Source: CAIVVT01 sp963823095
GTDB lineage: Bacteria > Acidobacteriota > Terriglobia > Bryobacterales > Bryobacteraceae
Length of the DNA stretch: 64,000 nucleotides
Direction: 5' to 3'
Assembly (NCBI GenBank): GCA_963823095.1
Contig: CAWGKI010000030.1
Coordinates: forward strand, 150,797-214,796
Part shown: one piece after another, positions 54,038 to 62,772 of the stretch
Layout of the letters: every line of letters begins with the position of its first letter
How positions within the stretch are numbered: the stretch's first letter is position 1
The notes under the pieces: generated by a model
The model's database searches: none
Seen by the model: the letters and a program-made list of their open reading frames with translations, nothing else
Told to the model about the DNA's origin: nothing
Translations under genes and position numbers: made by a program

Positions 54038-55056
54038 GCAGCCGCTTTTTAGATGCCTGCCGCCGGCGCCCGACCGATGTTCGCCCAGTGTGGTTTATGC
54101 GCCAGGCTGGCCGGTATCTCAAACCCTACCGTGAGATCCGTTCCAAACACTCGATTCTGGAGATCTGCAAACGCCCCGATCTGGCGGCGGCGGTGACTCT
54201 GCAGCCGGTCGAGATTCTGGACGTCGATGCGGCCATCATTTTCGCGGATCTGCTGCTGCCAGTCGAGCCAATGGGCCTGAAGTTGGAGTTCGTTGCCGGC
54301 GAAGGGCCTCTGATCGACAACCCGGTGCGCACCTCCACCGACGTGGACGCTCTTTCCACCTCGAACACCGACGACCTCGGATTCGTGGGCGAGTCGATCA
54401 CGATGGTGACTCGCGCGCTGAACGGCAAAGTGCCGGTCATCGGCTTCGTAGGCGCGCCCTTCACCGTGGCGAGCTACATGATCGAGGGCGGGGCGTCCCG
54501 CAACTTCATCAATACGAAGACGTTGATGTACCGGGACGAAACCCTGTGGCGGCGCTTGATGGGCAAATTGGTGGACGTGCTCGGTCCCTTCGCCATCATG
54601 CAGGTGGCGGCCGGCGCGCGCTGTATCCAGGTCTTCGATAGCTGGATCGGGGCTCTCGGCGCCGACGATTACGTGCGCTACGTGGCGCCTTATTCCCGTG
54701 CGTTGATCGAGCGCATCCGGTCGAGCGGCGTGCCGGTGATCCACTTCGGCACGGGCTGCGCCGGGTATTTCCGCGAGCTGCATGCCGCGGGCGGCGATGT
54801 GATGGGCGTCGATTGGCGGCTGAACATCGACCAGGCGTGGATGGACATCAGCTATCGCTCGGCGATCCAGGGAAACATGGATCCGGCCGCCCTGTTTGCT
54901 CCGCTGCCCGAGATCAAGTCCAAAGTCACAGAGTTGCTCAAGCGCACCGGGACGCGTCCGGGCCACATCTTCAACGTGGGCCACGGGATCCTTCCCGATA
55001 CGCCGGTGGACAATGTGAAGGCCGTCGTGCAGATGGTTCGGGAGTTCAGGCCGTAG
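54019..55056 (+). CDS. hemE: Uroporphyrinogen decarboxylase
   Basis: HemE decarboxylates uroporphyrinogen III to coproporphyrinogen III. The 345-residue protein has RPVWFMRQAGRYLKPYREIR with the two catalytic Arg, FADLLLPVEPMGL with the key Asp, GFVGAPFTVASYMIEGG, and the closing FNVGHGILPDTPVDNVKAVV. ATG 54019 is preferred because GGAG lies 5 bp upstream; ATG 54034 in an ATGA overlap with apbE is the alternative. The protoporphyrinogen oxidase gene starts 15 bp after the stop, so both haem genes form one operon behind apbE. Confidence 0.95.
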   Translation: MRVPPMSSRFLDACRRRPTDVRPVWFMRQAGRYLKPYREIRSKHSILEICKRPDLAAAVTLQPVEILDVDAAIIFADLLLPVEPMGLKLEFVAGEGPLIDNPVRTSTDVDALSTSNTDDLGFVGESITMVTRALNGKVPVIGFVGAPFTVASYMIEGGASRNFINTKTLMYRDETLWRRLMGKLVDVLGPFAIMQVAAGARCIQVFDSWIGALGADDYVRYVAPYSRALIERIRSSGVPVIHFGTGCAGYFRELHAAGGDVMGVDWRLNIDQAWMDISYRSAIQGNMDPAALFAPLPEIKSKVTELLKRTGTRPGHIFNVGHGILPDTPVDNVKAVVQMVREFRP

Positions 55057-55071
55057 TTCCAGCCGAAAGGA

Positions 55072-56470
55072 ATGCCAGTTCCTCGTGCCATCATCGTCGG
55101 CGGAGGCATTTCGGGCCTCTCGGCGGCGTATGAGTTCGCCAAAGCGGGCCAGCCAGCCATCCTGCTCGAAACCCGCTCGCGTCTCGGCGGAGTCATCGAG
55201 ACCGAGCGCGTGGAAGGTTGCGTCCTCGAAGGCGGGCCGGATAGCTTTCTCACCGCCAAACCCGCCGGACTCGAACTGATCCGCGAAGTCGGTCTTGGCG
55301 ACCAGATCATCGGCTCTAACGACAGCTCGCGCGTGACTTATCTGGTCCGCAACGGACGCCTTGTGCCGATGCCCGACGGGCTGATGATGATGGTTCCGAC
55401 CAAGATCCTGCCCATGGTCGCATCATCGCTGCTGGGTTGGGGAACTAAGGTCCGAATGGGGCTTGAGTTCTTCCGCCGGCCTCCGGCGCAGGCGATGCCC
55501 GACCGCTCGGTAGCGGATTTCATCACCGACCACTACGGGCGGGAGACGGTTGACTACCTCGCCGAGCCTTTGTTGTCAGGTGTTTACGGAGGTTCGGTGG
55601 ACCGCCTGAGCGTCAACAGCGTGCTCAGCCGGTTTGTGGATCTCGAACGTAAGTACGGCAGCCTGACCCGGGGCGTCCTGCATGCCCGGCGCCTGGCCGC
55701 AGCCCAAAGGAACAGCCTCCGGCAAGGGCTCGCCGGCGTTGTTTCAGACCTTGAAGGGCGGCCTGGCGCAACTCACGGGCGAATTGGAATCGCGCATCCG
55801 TGGCAAGATCGACATCCGGCAGGTCCAGGCCGAAGGCATCGAGACCACCCCGCAAGGCTTCCTCGTGCGTGCCGGCGGAGAGTCCCTGAGGGCGCCCAGC
55901 GTCATCCTGGCCACCCCGGCCTGGTCTGCGGGTGCGCTGCTGCGCGGCCTCGACCCCAGACTTGCAGGTTTGCTCGAAGGCATCGAATACAGTTCCTCCG
56001 CAACGCTCGCCATCGGCTTCCGGCGGAGCGACTGCGGACGGATCCCGCCCGGGTTTGGGATTCTGATTCCGGCGCGCGAGCGGAAACTGCTGGTTGCGTG
56101 CACGTTTATCGGGGCGAAATTTCCCTACCGCGTCCCCGATGAGATCGTCGTGATTCGTTGTTTCGTGGGAGGCGCCGGCCAGGAGGCCGTTCTGGATCTC
56201 GACGACCGGGAGATGCTGCGGCGGGTCCAAGGCGAACTCCAAGGACTGCTCGGTTGGACGGCAACGCCGCTGTTCACCCGTGTCGCCCGCTGGCATCGTG
56301 CCATGGCGCAGTATACGGTCGGTCACGGCGCGCGCCTTGCCGAAATCCGGGAACGGCTGGCGGGACTGCCCGGCCTTCATCTCGCCGGAAATGCTTACGA
56401 GGGGATTGGCGTACCGGATTGCATCCGAACCGGGCGGCACGCCGCGTCGCAGATCCTATCTTTAGGCTAA
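55072..56470 (+). CDS. hemG: Protoporphyrinogen oxidase (HemY/HemG family, frameshifted)
   Basis: This FAD enzyme oxidises protoporphyrinogen (or coproporphyrinogen in the HemY route) near the end of haem synthesis. The first frame gives the FAD site IIVGGGISGLSAAYEFAKAG and QPAILLETRSRLGGVIETER, and DYLAEPLLSGVYGGSVDRLS. The second frame, from about 55706, gives LFQTLKGGLAQLTGELESRI, and ends LAGNAYEGIGVPDCIRTGRH, the closing FAD motif. One extra C in the run CCC at 55703-55705 explains the shift; removing it gives a normal protein of about 465 residues. It follows hemE by 15 bp. Confidence 0.88.
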
Positions 56471-56722
56471 TAGGAAAAGCGGAGCCGCGACCGTATGGCG
56501 CATGCTTTCAGCGTGTTGCATCGACGTCCCTTCGCCGGCCTGCGATTCAATTTCCCGTATGACCGCAAAAATTCCCCGGCGCATGCGGCAGAGGCATGCG
56601 CAGCAGTCAGCCGAAGGGTTCGCATGCGTCTTTTTCCTGAGCTGCGGGAATCTTTTCGCCTTCGCATTGCGTCATTAAGAGTGAATAACCATCCTCTCCT
56701 CCAATTTGACCTGGACTTCGGA

Positions 56723-56758
56723 CCCCGCCGCGAATGGAGATTCCGCGGCGGGGTTTTT
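56723..56758 (+). terminator. Strong Rho-independent terminator
   Basis: CCCCGCCGCG (56723-56732) pairs perfectly with CGCGGCGGGG (56744-56753), and TTTTT follows at once (56754-56758). The direction is plus. It lies about 250 bp beyond the protoporphyrinogen oxidase stop and just ahead of the YSC84 gene. That distance leaves room for a long 3' untranslated region or an unannotated small RNA ending here. Confidence 0.9.
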
Positions 56759-56795
56759 CATGCAAGAAACGCGCAAATCGGGCATGCTTGGAGTC

Positions 56796-57380
56796 ATGAG
56801 TCTTCGCGTACACTCGACACTTGTTCTGGCCTTGCTTTCCGCCGCGGCAGTGCTGCACGCAGGCGAGGCTGACAACCGGCGACTGGCTGAGTCCGCTTCC
56901 ATGTTCAAAGAGATCATGGACACGCCGGACCGATCCATCCCCCGCGATTTGCTGAAGAGCGCCGAATGCGCGGTACTGATGCCCGGCACGAAGAAGGCCG
57001 GATTCATCCTCGGCGCTAAATACGGTCGCGGATTCGCAACCTGCCGTACGCCCAAGGGCTGGAGTGCGCCCGTCGCCATGCGCATTGAAGGTGGCAGCGT
57101 CGGCTTCCAGATTGGTGCGTCCGAGACGGACATCATCCTGCTGGTGATGAACAAGCGCGGCATGGACCGGCTGCTCTCCAGCAAGTTCACGCTTGGAGCG
57201 GAAGCGAGCGTCGCCGCGGGACCCGTAGGCCGCGATTCGCAGGCGCAGACCGACGCCACATTGCATGCCGAGATTCTCTCCTGGTCCCGTTCGCGCGGAG
57301 TCTTTGCGGGGATCGCCCTGCAAGGAGCGACGCTGCGGGCCGATTCGGATACAGACAAGGACCTGTATGGTAAGAAGTGA
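56796..57380 (+). CDS. YSC84/SYLF-domain lipid-binding protein
   Basis: The 194-residue protein has an export signal (VHSTLVLALLSAAAVLHAGE) and a SYLF domain: IPRDLLKSAECAVLMPGTKK, GFILGAKYGRGFATCRT, SVGFQIGASETDIILLVMNK, GAEASVAAGPVGRDSQAQTD and SRGVFAGIALQGATLRADSD. SYLF domains of the Ysc84 type bind phosphoinositides in eukaryotes; bacterial members are exported and their role is unknown. The ATG at 56796 starts the signal peptide; ATG 56784 is a close alternative. A strong terminator lies just upstream, so it must have its own promoter in the 40 bp between, or be transcribed by read-through. Confidence 0.85.
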   Translation: MSLRVHSTLVLALLSAAAVLHAGEADNRRLAESASMFKEIMDTPDRSIPRDLLKSAECAVLMPGTKKAGFILGAKYGRGFATCRTPKGWSAPVAMRIEGGSVGFQIGASETDIILLVMNKRGMDRLLSSKFTLGAEASVAAGPVGRDSQAQTDATLHAEILSWSRSRGVFAGIALQGATLRADSDTDKDLYGKK

Positions 57381-57551
57381 ACAGGGAGGATGCTCTCAAC
57401 GGGAAGGTCGCCACTCCCTCCCCAGCTACCGAACTCATCGCCACTCTCAACCGCTACTCCGGGGTCGGCAAGTAGAGTAAGGATCGGTAGCCGACCGGAA
57501 CAGCCCCGTCTCGCAACGGCCGTGGCTCAGCTCGGAGATTCATCCGAGTTC

Positions 57552-57695
57552 AGCACAGAGCCGCGAATGCAAAGAGCGGTCCTTTGGACATCCTCCTGCC
57601 CACTATTCTCGCTCGGCTTCGCGCTTACATGGCAGCAGAGAGCAGCGCGGAGACAGCTTCCAGAGGACCGCTCTTTCCATTCGCGGCTCTGTGCT
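57552..57695. repeat. Long inverted repeat with 32-bp arms
   Basis: Arms at 57552-57583 and 57664-57695 are reverse complements over 32 bp with one mismatch. The 80-bp centre has no coding sequence of note and includes a CTCGGCTTCGCG stretch. The unit lies between the YSC84 gene and the convergent GH57 gene. It could be a non-autonomous mobile palindrome or a strong RNA hairpin. Confidence 0.8.
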
Positions 57696-57766
57696 GGTGG
57701 TGGTGGCTTCGCGCGAAGAGGCTGCAGTTCGGAACATGCGAATCCGACCTGAGTTCGTTGGCTGGT

Positions 57767-59935
57767 TCAGTCCTCGAACACACTCGGGATGAACTCGATC
57801 CAGCCCTGCGCCGGCTGGGCGTCGAGCGGCAGTCCGTCTTCCCACAGGGACAACTGGAACCGCACCGGCGCTGTCGCGCTTCCGCCGACCGCTGCGAGTG
57901 GGGGTGCGAGCTCCAGCACGCGGCGATAGGCGGCTTTCAGGGCGCCGGGAACGCTCGCACCCGGTCCCTCGGCGCCGATCAGTTCCACGCCGTCGCGCGT
58001 CAACTGCAGCCGGTACTCCGTCTCCCGCGCGGCCGGGCGCGGACTCGCAGCGCCGTACGCCCGGCGCTTCGATGGAGCAGCGGATCTCCATGCCCGCCAT
58101 CGCACCGGCCTGCGACTGATGGAAGTCCACACGGACGAACAGGCTGACCTCGTCGCTGCCGTACCAGACTTCCTGCACGTTGATCTTCCGCCCGTGCATC
58201 GCGCCCTGCCGCTCGTCGGGCCGGTAGTGCCCCGCGCCCATCCACTCGAAGTAGCTGGTGATTTCTCCGTCGATCTCGGGTGCAATGGACCCCATCGGCG
58301 GTTCGTGATGTTCTACGAACTGCACCTGCAGGATCGTGCGCGACAGTTCGTCCGGCGGCGTCTTGCCGATCAAGCGGTAAAAGTTCGCCAGGTGATCGCG
58401 GAACAGCTTGTCGAACTCGGGCCGGTTCTCGCTCGAATGCTCTGGGCCGTACCACCAGAACCAGTCGCTGCCCTCGGCGATGAGCAGCTCTTCGTAAGCC
58501 GTTTTGAGTCGCTCGGGGTCGAGCGCCTTTGCCTCGGCAACGCGGAGAACTTCTCCCACAACTCTCTCGCCTCTAACAAGCATTCCCAGGCGTGGTTGTC
58601 CTCCGCTGCGCCGATCCAGATGTCGTAGTTCGCGTTGATCCACGATCCCGGATGGATGTGCGTGAGTTCGCCCGCCGGCACGCGTTTCAGCGCCTCGCTT
58701 ACGGTGACGGCTTCGAGCGAAGCATCCTGGGAGATCAACCGGTAGAGCTCTTTGAGGAACGGCCGGCCGTTCAACTCGTAATGCTCCCAGGCGTTCTCGC
58801 CGTCCAGGATGATCGGCACCAGCGCGTCTCGTCCCTGTGCGTGCACCCTGCGGACGTTCTCACGGATGCGGTCGAGGAAGTGCGCGGCCGCTTGAGCCGG
58901 TTCCATGCGCGAGTACACGAACCCGATCAGGTCGCTGAGAAAGTGGTCGCGGAAGATCAACCGCATCGAGCGCTCGCCCTGAGTCCACACCCACGGACGA
59001 TAGGTCTCCTCGACGCCCGCGATGCGGCCGAGCGTCGCTCCCAGCACGCCGTTATCGGTCGCCATCCAGCGCACGCCGCAATCGCTCGCCAGGGCGAAGA
59101 CTTCATCGGAGACCGACCCTTCCGAGGGCCACATGCCAGCCGGCCGGGCTCCCAGCCGCTGTTCAGCGAAGTCGAGCGCGGCCTCCATCTGATAACGGGC
59201 GTCCTCCGGATGCTTGAATTGGTGCGGGAGCGCCACGTTGGGGTGCGAGACCGATGCGATGTTCGAGTCGCACAGCAGCGGGAGGATGGGGTGGTAGAAG
59301 GGGGTGACGGAGAGTTCCACCTGGCCGGACTTGGCGAGCTTCGAATAGGCGGGCATCACCTTCCCGCACAGCTCGATCTGCTTGCGGCCCATCAGCGCCT
59401 GATCGGCAAGCGAATAGTCGCGGCCCTTCGCGACCAGCGCTCTCACCTGCGGGTCTTGCTCGAGCACGATTTCGTCGAACCAGGCGAGTTGCGACAGCAC
59501 TTGCAGATCGCGCATGGCGCCGGACGTAAAGCTGCGGCGCGCGCGTTCGGCGTTCTGGTCGGCCGCGCGCCAGGCTTCGTACAACTCGCCGTAGCGCGGA
59601 TAGCGGTAGATCAGCCGCCCGGTATTGGCCTGGAAGAAATACTTGAGGATGAACGCCTGCTCGTCGGGTGTGAGCTCGTCGGCGGGCTTCAACGCGCAGC
59701 GCAGAAACGGGTCCCGCGCCTCGCCGCGCGCGTACTCCTCAATCTGCGCGATCATCGACGGCACAAGGTTGAAGGTCTGCTTGATCTTAGGGAAATCCTC
59801 CAGCATCTGAACCATGCCGTAGTAGTCCTTGAGCGCATGCATGCGCGTCCACGGCAATTGGTATTCGTCCGATGCCAGGTCCTTGTAGAAAGGCTGGTGC
59901 ATGTGCCAGACGAAGACGAGCAGAGTACGTGGCAT
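57767..59935 (-). CDS. GH57-family glycoside hydrolase with C-terminal DUF3536-like part (two frameshifts)
   Basis: The N-terminus, from ATG 59935, reads PRTLLVFVWHMHQPFYKDLA, typical of GH57 alpha-amylases and branching enzymes. The catalytic Glu is in GMWPSEGSVSDEV (Glu272) and the acid in ILDGENAWEHY (Asp378). GSWINANYDIWIGAAEDNHAW is also conserved. The frame shifts near 58535 (after WEKFSA) and resumes EAKALDPERLKTAYEELLIA and GSDWFWWYGPEH, then shifts again near 58045 and ends with TEYRLQLTRDGVEL and LWEDGLPLDAQPAQGWIEF. Two one-base corrections give about 720 residues. The enzyme acts on alpha-glucans such as glycogen or maltodextrins in the cytoplasm. Confidence 0.87.
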
Positions 59936-59948
59936 CGAAGTCCCCTTC

Positions 59949-60032
59949 CGGGATCGCCGATCTCCAGATCGGCACGCTCAAACGTTGCCCCCAACGCGGA
60001 TGGGTGCCGATCTGGAGATCGGCGCTCCCAGG
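59949..60032. repeat. Paired-hairpin repeat (REPIN-like), copy D
   Basis: GCCGATCTCCAGATCGGC (59956-59973) and GCCGATCTGGAGATCGGC (60006-60023) are exact reverse complements 32 bp apart. The right border is GCTCCCAGGC. It fills the gap between the GH57 start codon and the stop of the next minus-strand gene. This is the most regular copy in the window. Confidence 0.88.
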
Positions 60033-60053
60033 CACGGTCGCGGCTCCGTCAGC

Positions 60054-62558
60054 CTATCGGCCCCAGTAGCTGCGCACCGGCGTGGGCGGCTCGCCGTTCT
60101 TCACCGCTCGCCAGAGTATCGCATTCATCTCGTTGTCGTCGATGCGGTCGGCTTCCTCGAGATCGAACTCGCGCGAACGGCGCGCGTCGGCGGTTTCCTT
60201 CTTGGGATTTCTTTCATCCAGCGGATGGCGCGCGGCCACGGAGTCGAAGGGCCGCGTGTCCGCTTTGTTCGAGAACGCGTTCCACATGGGACGCGCGGAA
60301 GCGTCGAACACGGTCATCGGCCGGAGCCCCAGGATCAATTCCATGGTGCGGAGCATCGAGGTCGTGTTGTACATGCTGGAATCGACGCCGCGCCCTCGCG
60401 TGTAGGGCGAAATCACGTAGGCCGGGGATCGGTGGGAGTCCACATGGTCGGGGCCGTTTTGCGCATCGTCTTCAAGAATGAAGATCGCTGTCGTCGCCCA
60501 GAAGCGGCTCTTGCTCACCGCCTCCACCAGGCGGCCGACGGCTAGATCATTATCAGCCGCGGCAGACAAGGGAGAAACCTTGCCCGCCGCGACGCCCGAG
60601 GTGTGGTCGTTGCCCAACCGCATCATCGTCAGGGCCGGCATCTTGCCCGCTGCCTCCCACTGCTTCAACTCCTCGGCGAAGACCTGCTCGCGCTCGACGT
60701 CGGGGTAGTCCAGATCGAAACCGCGATAGTTCATGTTGGTGTACGGCGCGAGCTGCGGGTCGCGCACCTGCGCGATCTGCGCTCCCGACGCCGGTCGTGG
60801 TTTGGCGATCTCCACCCACCAGCCGAAATTGCGAATGGTCAGACCCTTCTGCAAAGCGTTGTTCCAGATGCGTCCGGCGGGAGGCATCGCTGCGCGCTCC
60901 ATGCCCTCATAGTCGTAGTGATTGCGCCGTCCGCCGTAGCTGTTGGGCCACATGCGCTGCACATACGGCGGCGCGATGGCCGAAGCGCTCCAGTTGTGCC
61001 CGTCGGCGCTCACATCCGCGTTGACGTAGAAGTTGTCGAGCAGCACGAACTCGCGCGCGATCTTATGCAGATTCGGCGTGATCGCTTCGCCGAACAAAGT
61101 CAGCGACGCATCGCCATTGCCTAGCCCCAAATCGCCCAGCACCTGATCGTAAGTGCGGTTCTCCTTGACGATGTAGATGACGTGCTGAATGGGCGTCGGC
61201 CCGCCGGGCTGCGACGGAATCGGGTTGCCGTCAGGCACGCGCGCATCGAGCATCCGCTCGTCGCTGTAAGGCGAATTGTCGTATACGGTCCTGGTCCAAT
61301 CCGCGAGCTTGTCGTCGTCGAATGGTGCAATCACACCGACGGTGCCGCGTTGAATGCCGCCCACGTATTCGAGTTCCACGTTGCCGCGGTGCATGGGCGC
61401 TTCGTGCTTGGTCGGATTCGGTCCCTTGGGATTCGGCAGGCTGCGCAGCCCGCGCCCGTTCAGTATCAGCAATCGACCGTCGGCGAGCACGCGCGCGGCG
61501 GTCGGATACCAGCCCGTCGGAATGAAGCCGCGCACTTCGCTCTTCGTCTTCGAGATGTCCACCACCGCGACGGCGTTCAAATCGGAGCAAACCACATAGA
61601 GAGTCTTCTCGTCGGGCGAGAGCGCCAGCGCTGCGGGCGTGCTGCCCGCGGGCTGCAATGCGGTCAACGCGATGTTGATCTGCTCCAGCGGCTTCAACGC
61701 TCCGTCCTCGCCCACGGCGAACACGCTCACCAGATTCGTTCCGCCGCTCGCGACAAAGAGCCGCGCTTCGAACGGAACGGGCTCGCTGCCTTCCGCAGGC
61801 TCCGGCTTCTTCGCGCTGTAGGCGAGGTCCATCGGTTCCGCTTCGGTAGGCGTCTTGATGAGCAGCGCTCCGCTCACCGCGTCGTGCAGAGCGATGCGGC
61901 TCGCGCCCATCCCGGAGACGTAGAAGATGCGGCCGCTTGGGTGCATCTGGATCTTGTAGGGCCGTGCCAGCGTCTTCCACTCTTCATTCACGAGGCCGCT
62001 GGTGAGGTTCACCACGAAGATCGAATCGCGATGCAGGGCGGCGGCGTAGAGCAGGTGGCCGTCGTTCGAAACAGCGACATCGCCAATGAAGTCCGTGTGC
62101 TTGCGCTGGTCTTCCGCAACGAGTGTGAATGTGCGGCGCGCCTCCATCTTTCCATCGGCGAACAGCTCGAACTCGAAGACGGAAGCCTTCGATCCGCCGC
62201 CGACGTAGAACTTGGACGCGCCGGGCGCGAAGGCCAATCCCAGCCAGGCGTCCGGCACCCGCACGCTCGCGATCTCCTTCATCGTCTTGGCCTCGTGCGA
62301 GGTGACAGTGGGCGGCATGTAGCCAGCCTGCAGGATCAGAACGTACTTGCCATCCGGGGAGACCGCTGAGTTCATCGGGAGCGTGCTCAGCGGAATCTGC
62401 TCGCCCGCGGGCTTGATCGTCCAGCCGCTATTCAACAGGAATCCACCGCCCGCGCGCGGACCGACGCGCTCCGGCTGCACCGGTTGTGAAACCAGAAAGA
62501 CCGCCGGGAGCAACATGCCGCCGGCGAACAGGACCGCGGACCAACGATTGTTTCTCAT
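60054..62558 (-). CDS. Exported YncE-like beta-propeller fused to a phosphoesterase domain
   Basis: The 834-residue protein has a signal peptide (AVLFAGGMLLPAVFLVSQ), a seven-bladed YncE-like beta-propeller at about residues 50-390 (SAVSPDGKYVLILQAG; PAALALSPDEKTLYVVCSD), and a phosphoesterase domain at about 440-800. The latter has HVIYIVKENRTYDQVLGDLG, where the metal-binding Glu/Asn and nucleophile region of AcpA/phospholipase-C-like enzymes lie, NWSASAIAPPYVQRMW, and IFILEDDAQNGPDHVDSHRS with the conserved metal ligands. Such bifunctional proteins are frequent in Acidobacteria and presumably release phosphate from extracellular esters. ATG 62558 begins the signal peptide. A hairpin-rich repeat region lies upstream. 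Confidence 0.87.
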   Translation of the reverse strand: MRNNRWSAVLFAGGMLLPAVFLVSQPVQPERVGPRAGGGFLLNSGWTIKPAGEQIPLSTLPMNSAVSPDGKYVLILQAGYMPPTVTSHEAKTMKEIASVRVPDAWLGLAFAPGASKFYVGGGSKASVFEFELFADGKMEARRTFTLVAEDQRKHTDFIGDVAVSNDGHLLYAAALHRDSIFVVNLTSGLVNEEWKTLARPYKIQMHPSGRIFYVSGMGASRIALHDAVSGALLIKTPTEAEPMDLAYSAKKPEPAEGSEPVPFEARLFVASGGTNLVSVFAVGEDGALKPLEQINIALTALQPAGSTPAALALSPDEKTLYVVCSDLNAVAVVDISKTKSEVRGFIPTGWYPTAARVLADGRLLILNGRGLRSLPNPKGPNPTKHEAPMHRGNVELEYVGGIQRGTVGVIAPFDDDKLADWTRTVYDNSPYSDERMLDARVPDGNPIPSQPGGPTPIQHVIYIVKENRTYDQVLGDLGLGNGDASLTLFGEAITPNLHKIAREFVLLDNFYVNADVSADGHNWSASAIAPPYVQRMWPNSYGGRRNHYDYEGMERAAMPPAGRIWNNALQKGLTIRNFGWWVEIAKPRPASGAQIAQVRDPQLAPYTNMNYRGFDLDYPDVEREQVFAEELKQWEAAGKMPALTMMRLGNDHTSGVAAGKVSPLSAAADNDLAVGRLVEAVSKSRFWATTAIFILEDDAQNGPDHVDSHRSPAYVISPYTRGRGVDSSMYNTTSMLRTMELILGLRPMTVFDASARPMWNAFSNKADTRPFDSVAARHPLDERNPKKETADARRSREFDLEEADRIDDNEMNAILWRAVKNGEPPTPVRSYWGR

Positions 62559-62616
62559 TACCTATCTCTCATTGCCTTCCGTGAACTCCTCTTGTAGCGC
62601 ACCGGCCGATACCGCT

Positions 62617-62727
62617 TTGTGGCGCACGCATTGTGGCGCACGCTTTGGCGTGCCGTGGTGGCATTCATGCCACCATTGGCCAGACGTCGGATAATCCCGC
62701 CGCTGCACGCTAAAGCGTGCGCCACAA
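62617..62727. repeat. Inverted repeat with 23-bp arms plus a partial extra copy
   Basis: TTGTGGCGCACGCTTTGGCG at 62631-62650 (arm to 62653) and GCACGCTAAAGCGTGCGCCA at 62705-62724 (arm to 62727) are reverse complements in 22 of 23 positions. A third partial copy TTGTGGCGCACGCA is at 62617-62630. Between the arms is a GGTGGCATTCATGCCACC hairpin. It lies between nadE and the phosphoesterase gene, both on the minus strand. Confidence 0.8.
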
Positions 62728-62772
62728 GGGCGTGAGCCACAGCGAAGGACTTGCCCTGCAAGCCGCGGCCGC

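Noticed and set aside
58592..60481. Long plus-strand open frame opposite the GH57 and phosphoesterase genes
   Set aside because: It runs through two real genes and a repeat; its translation is Arg/His-rich without domains.
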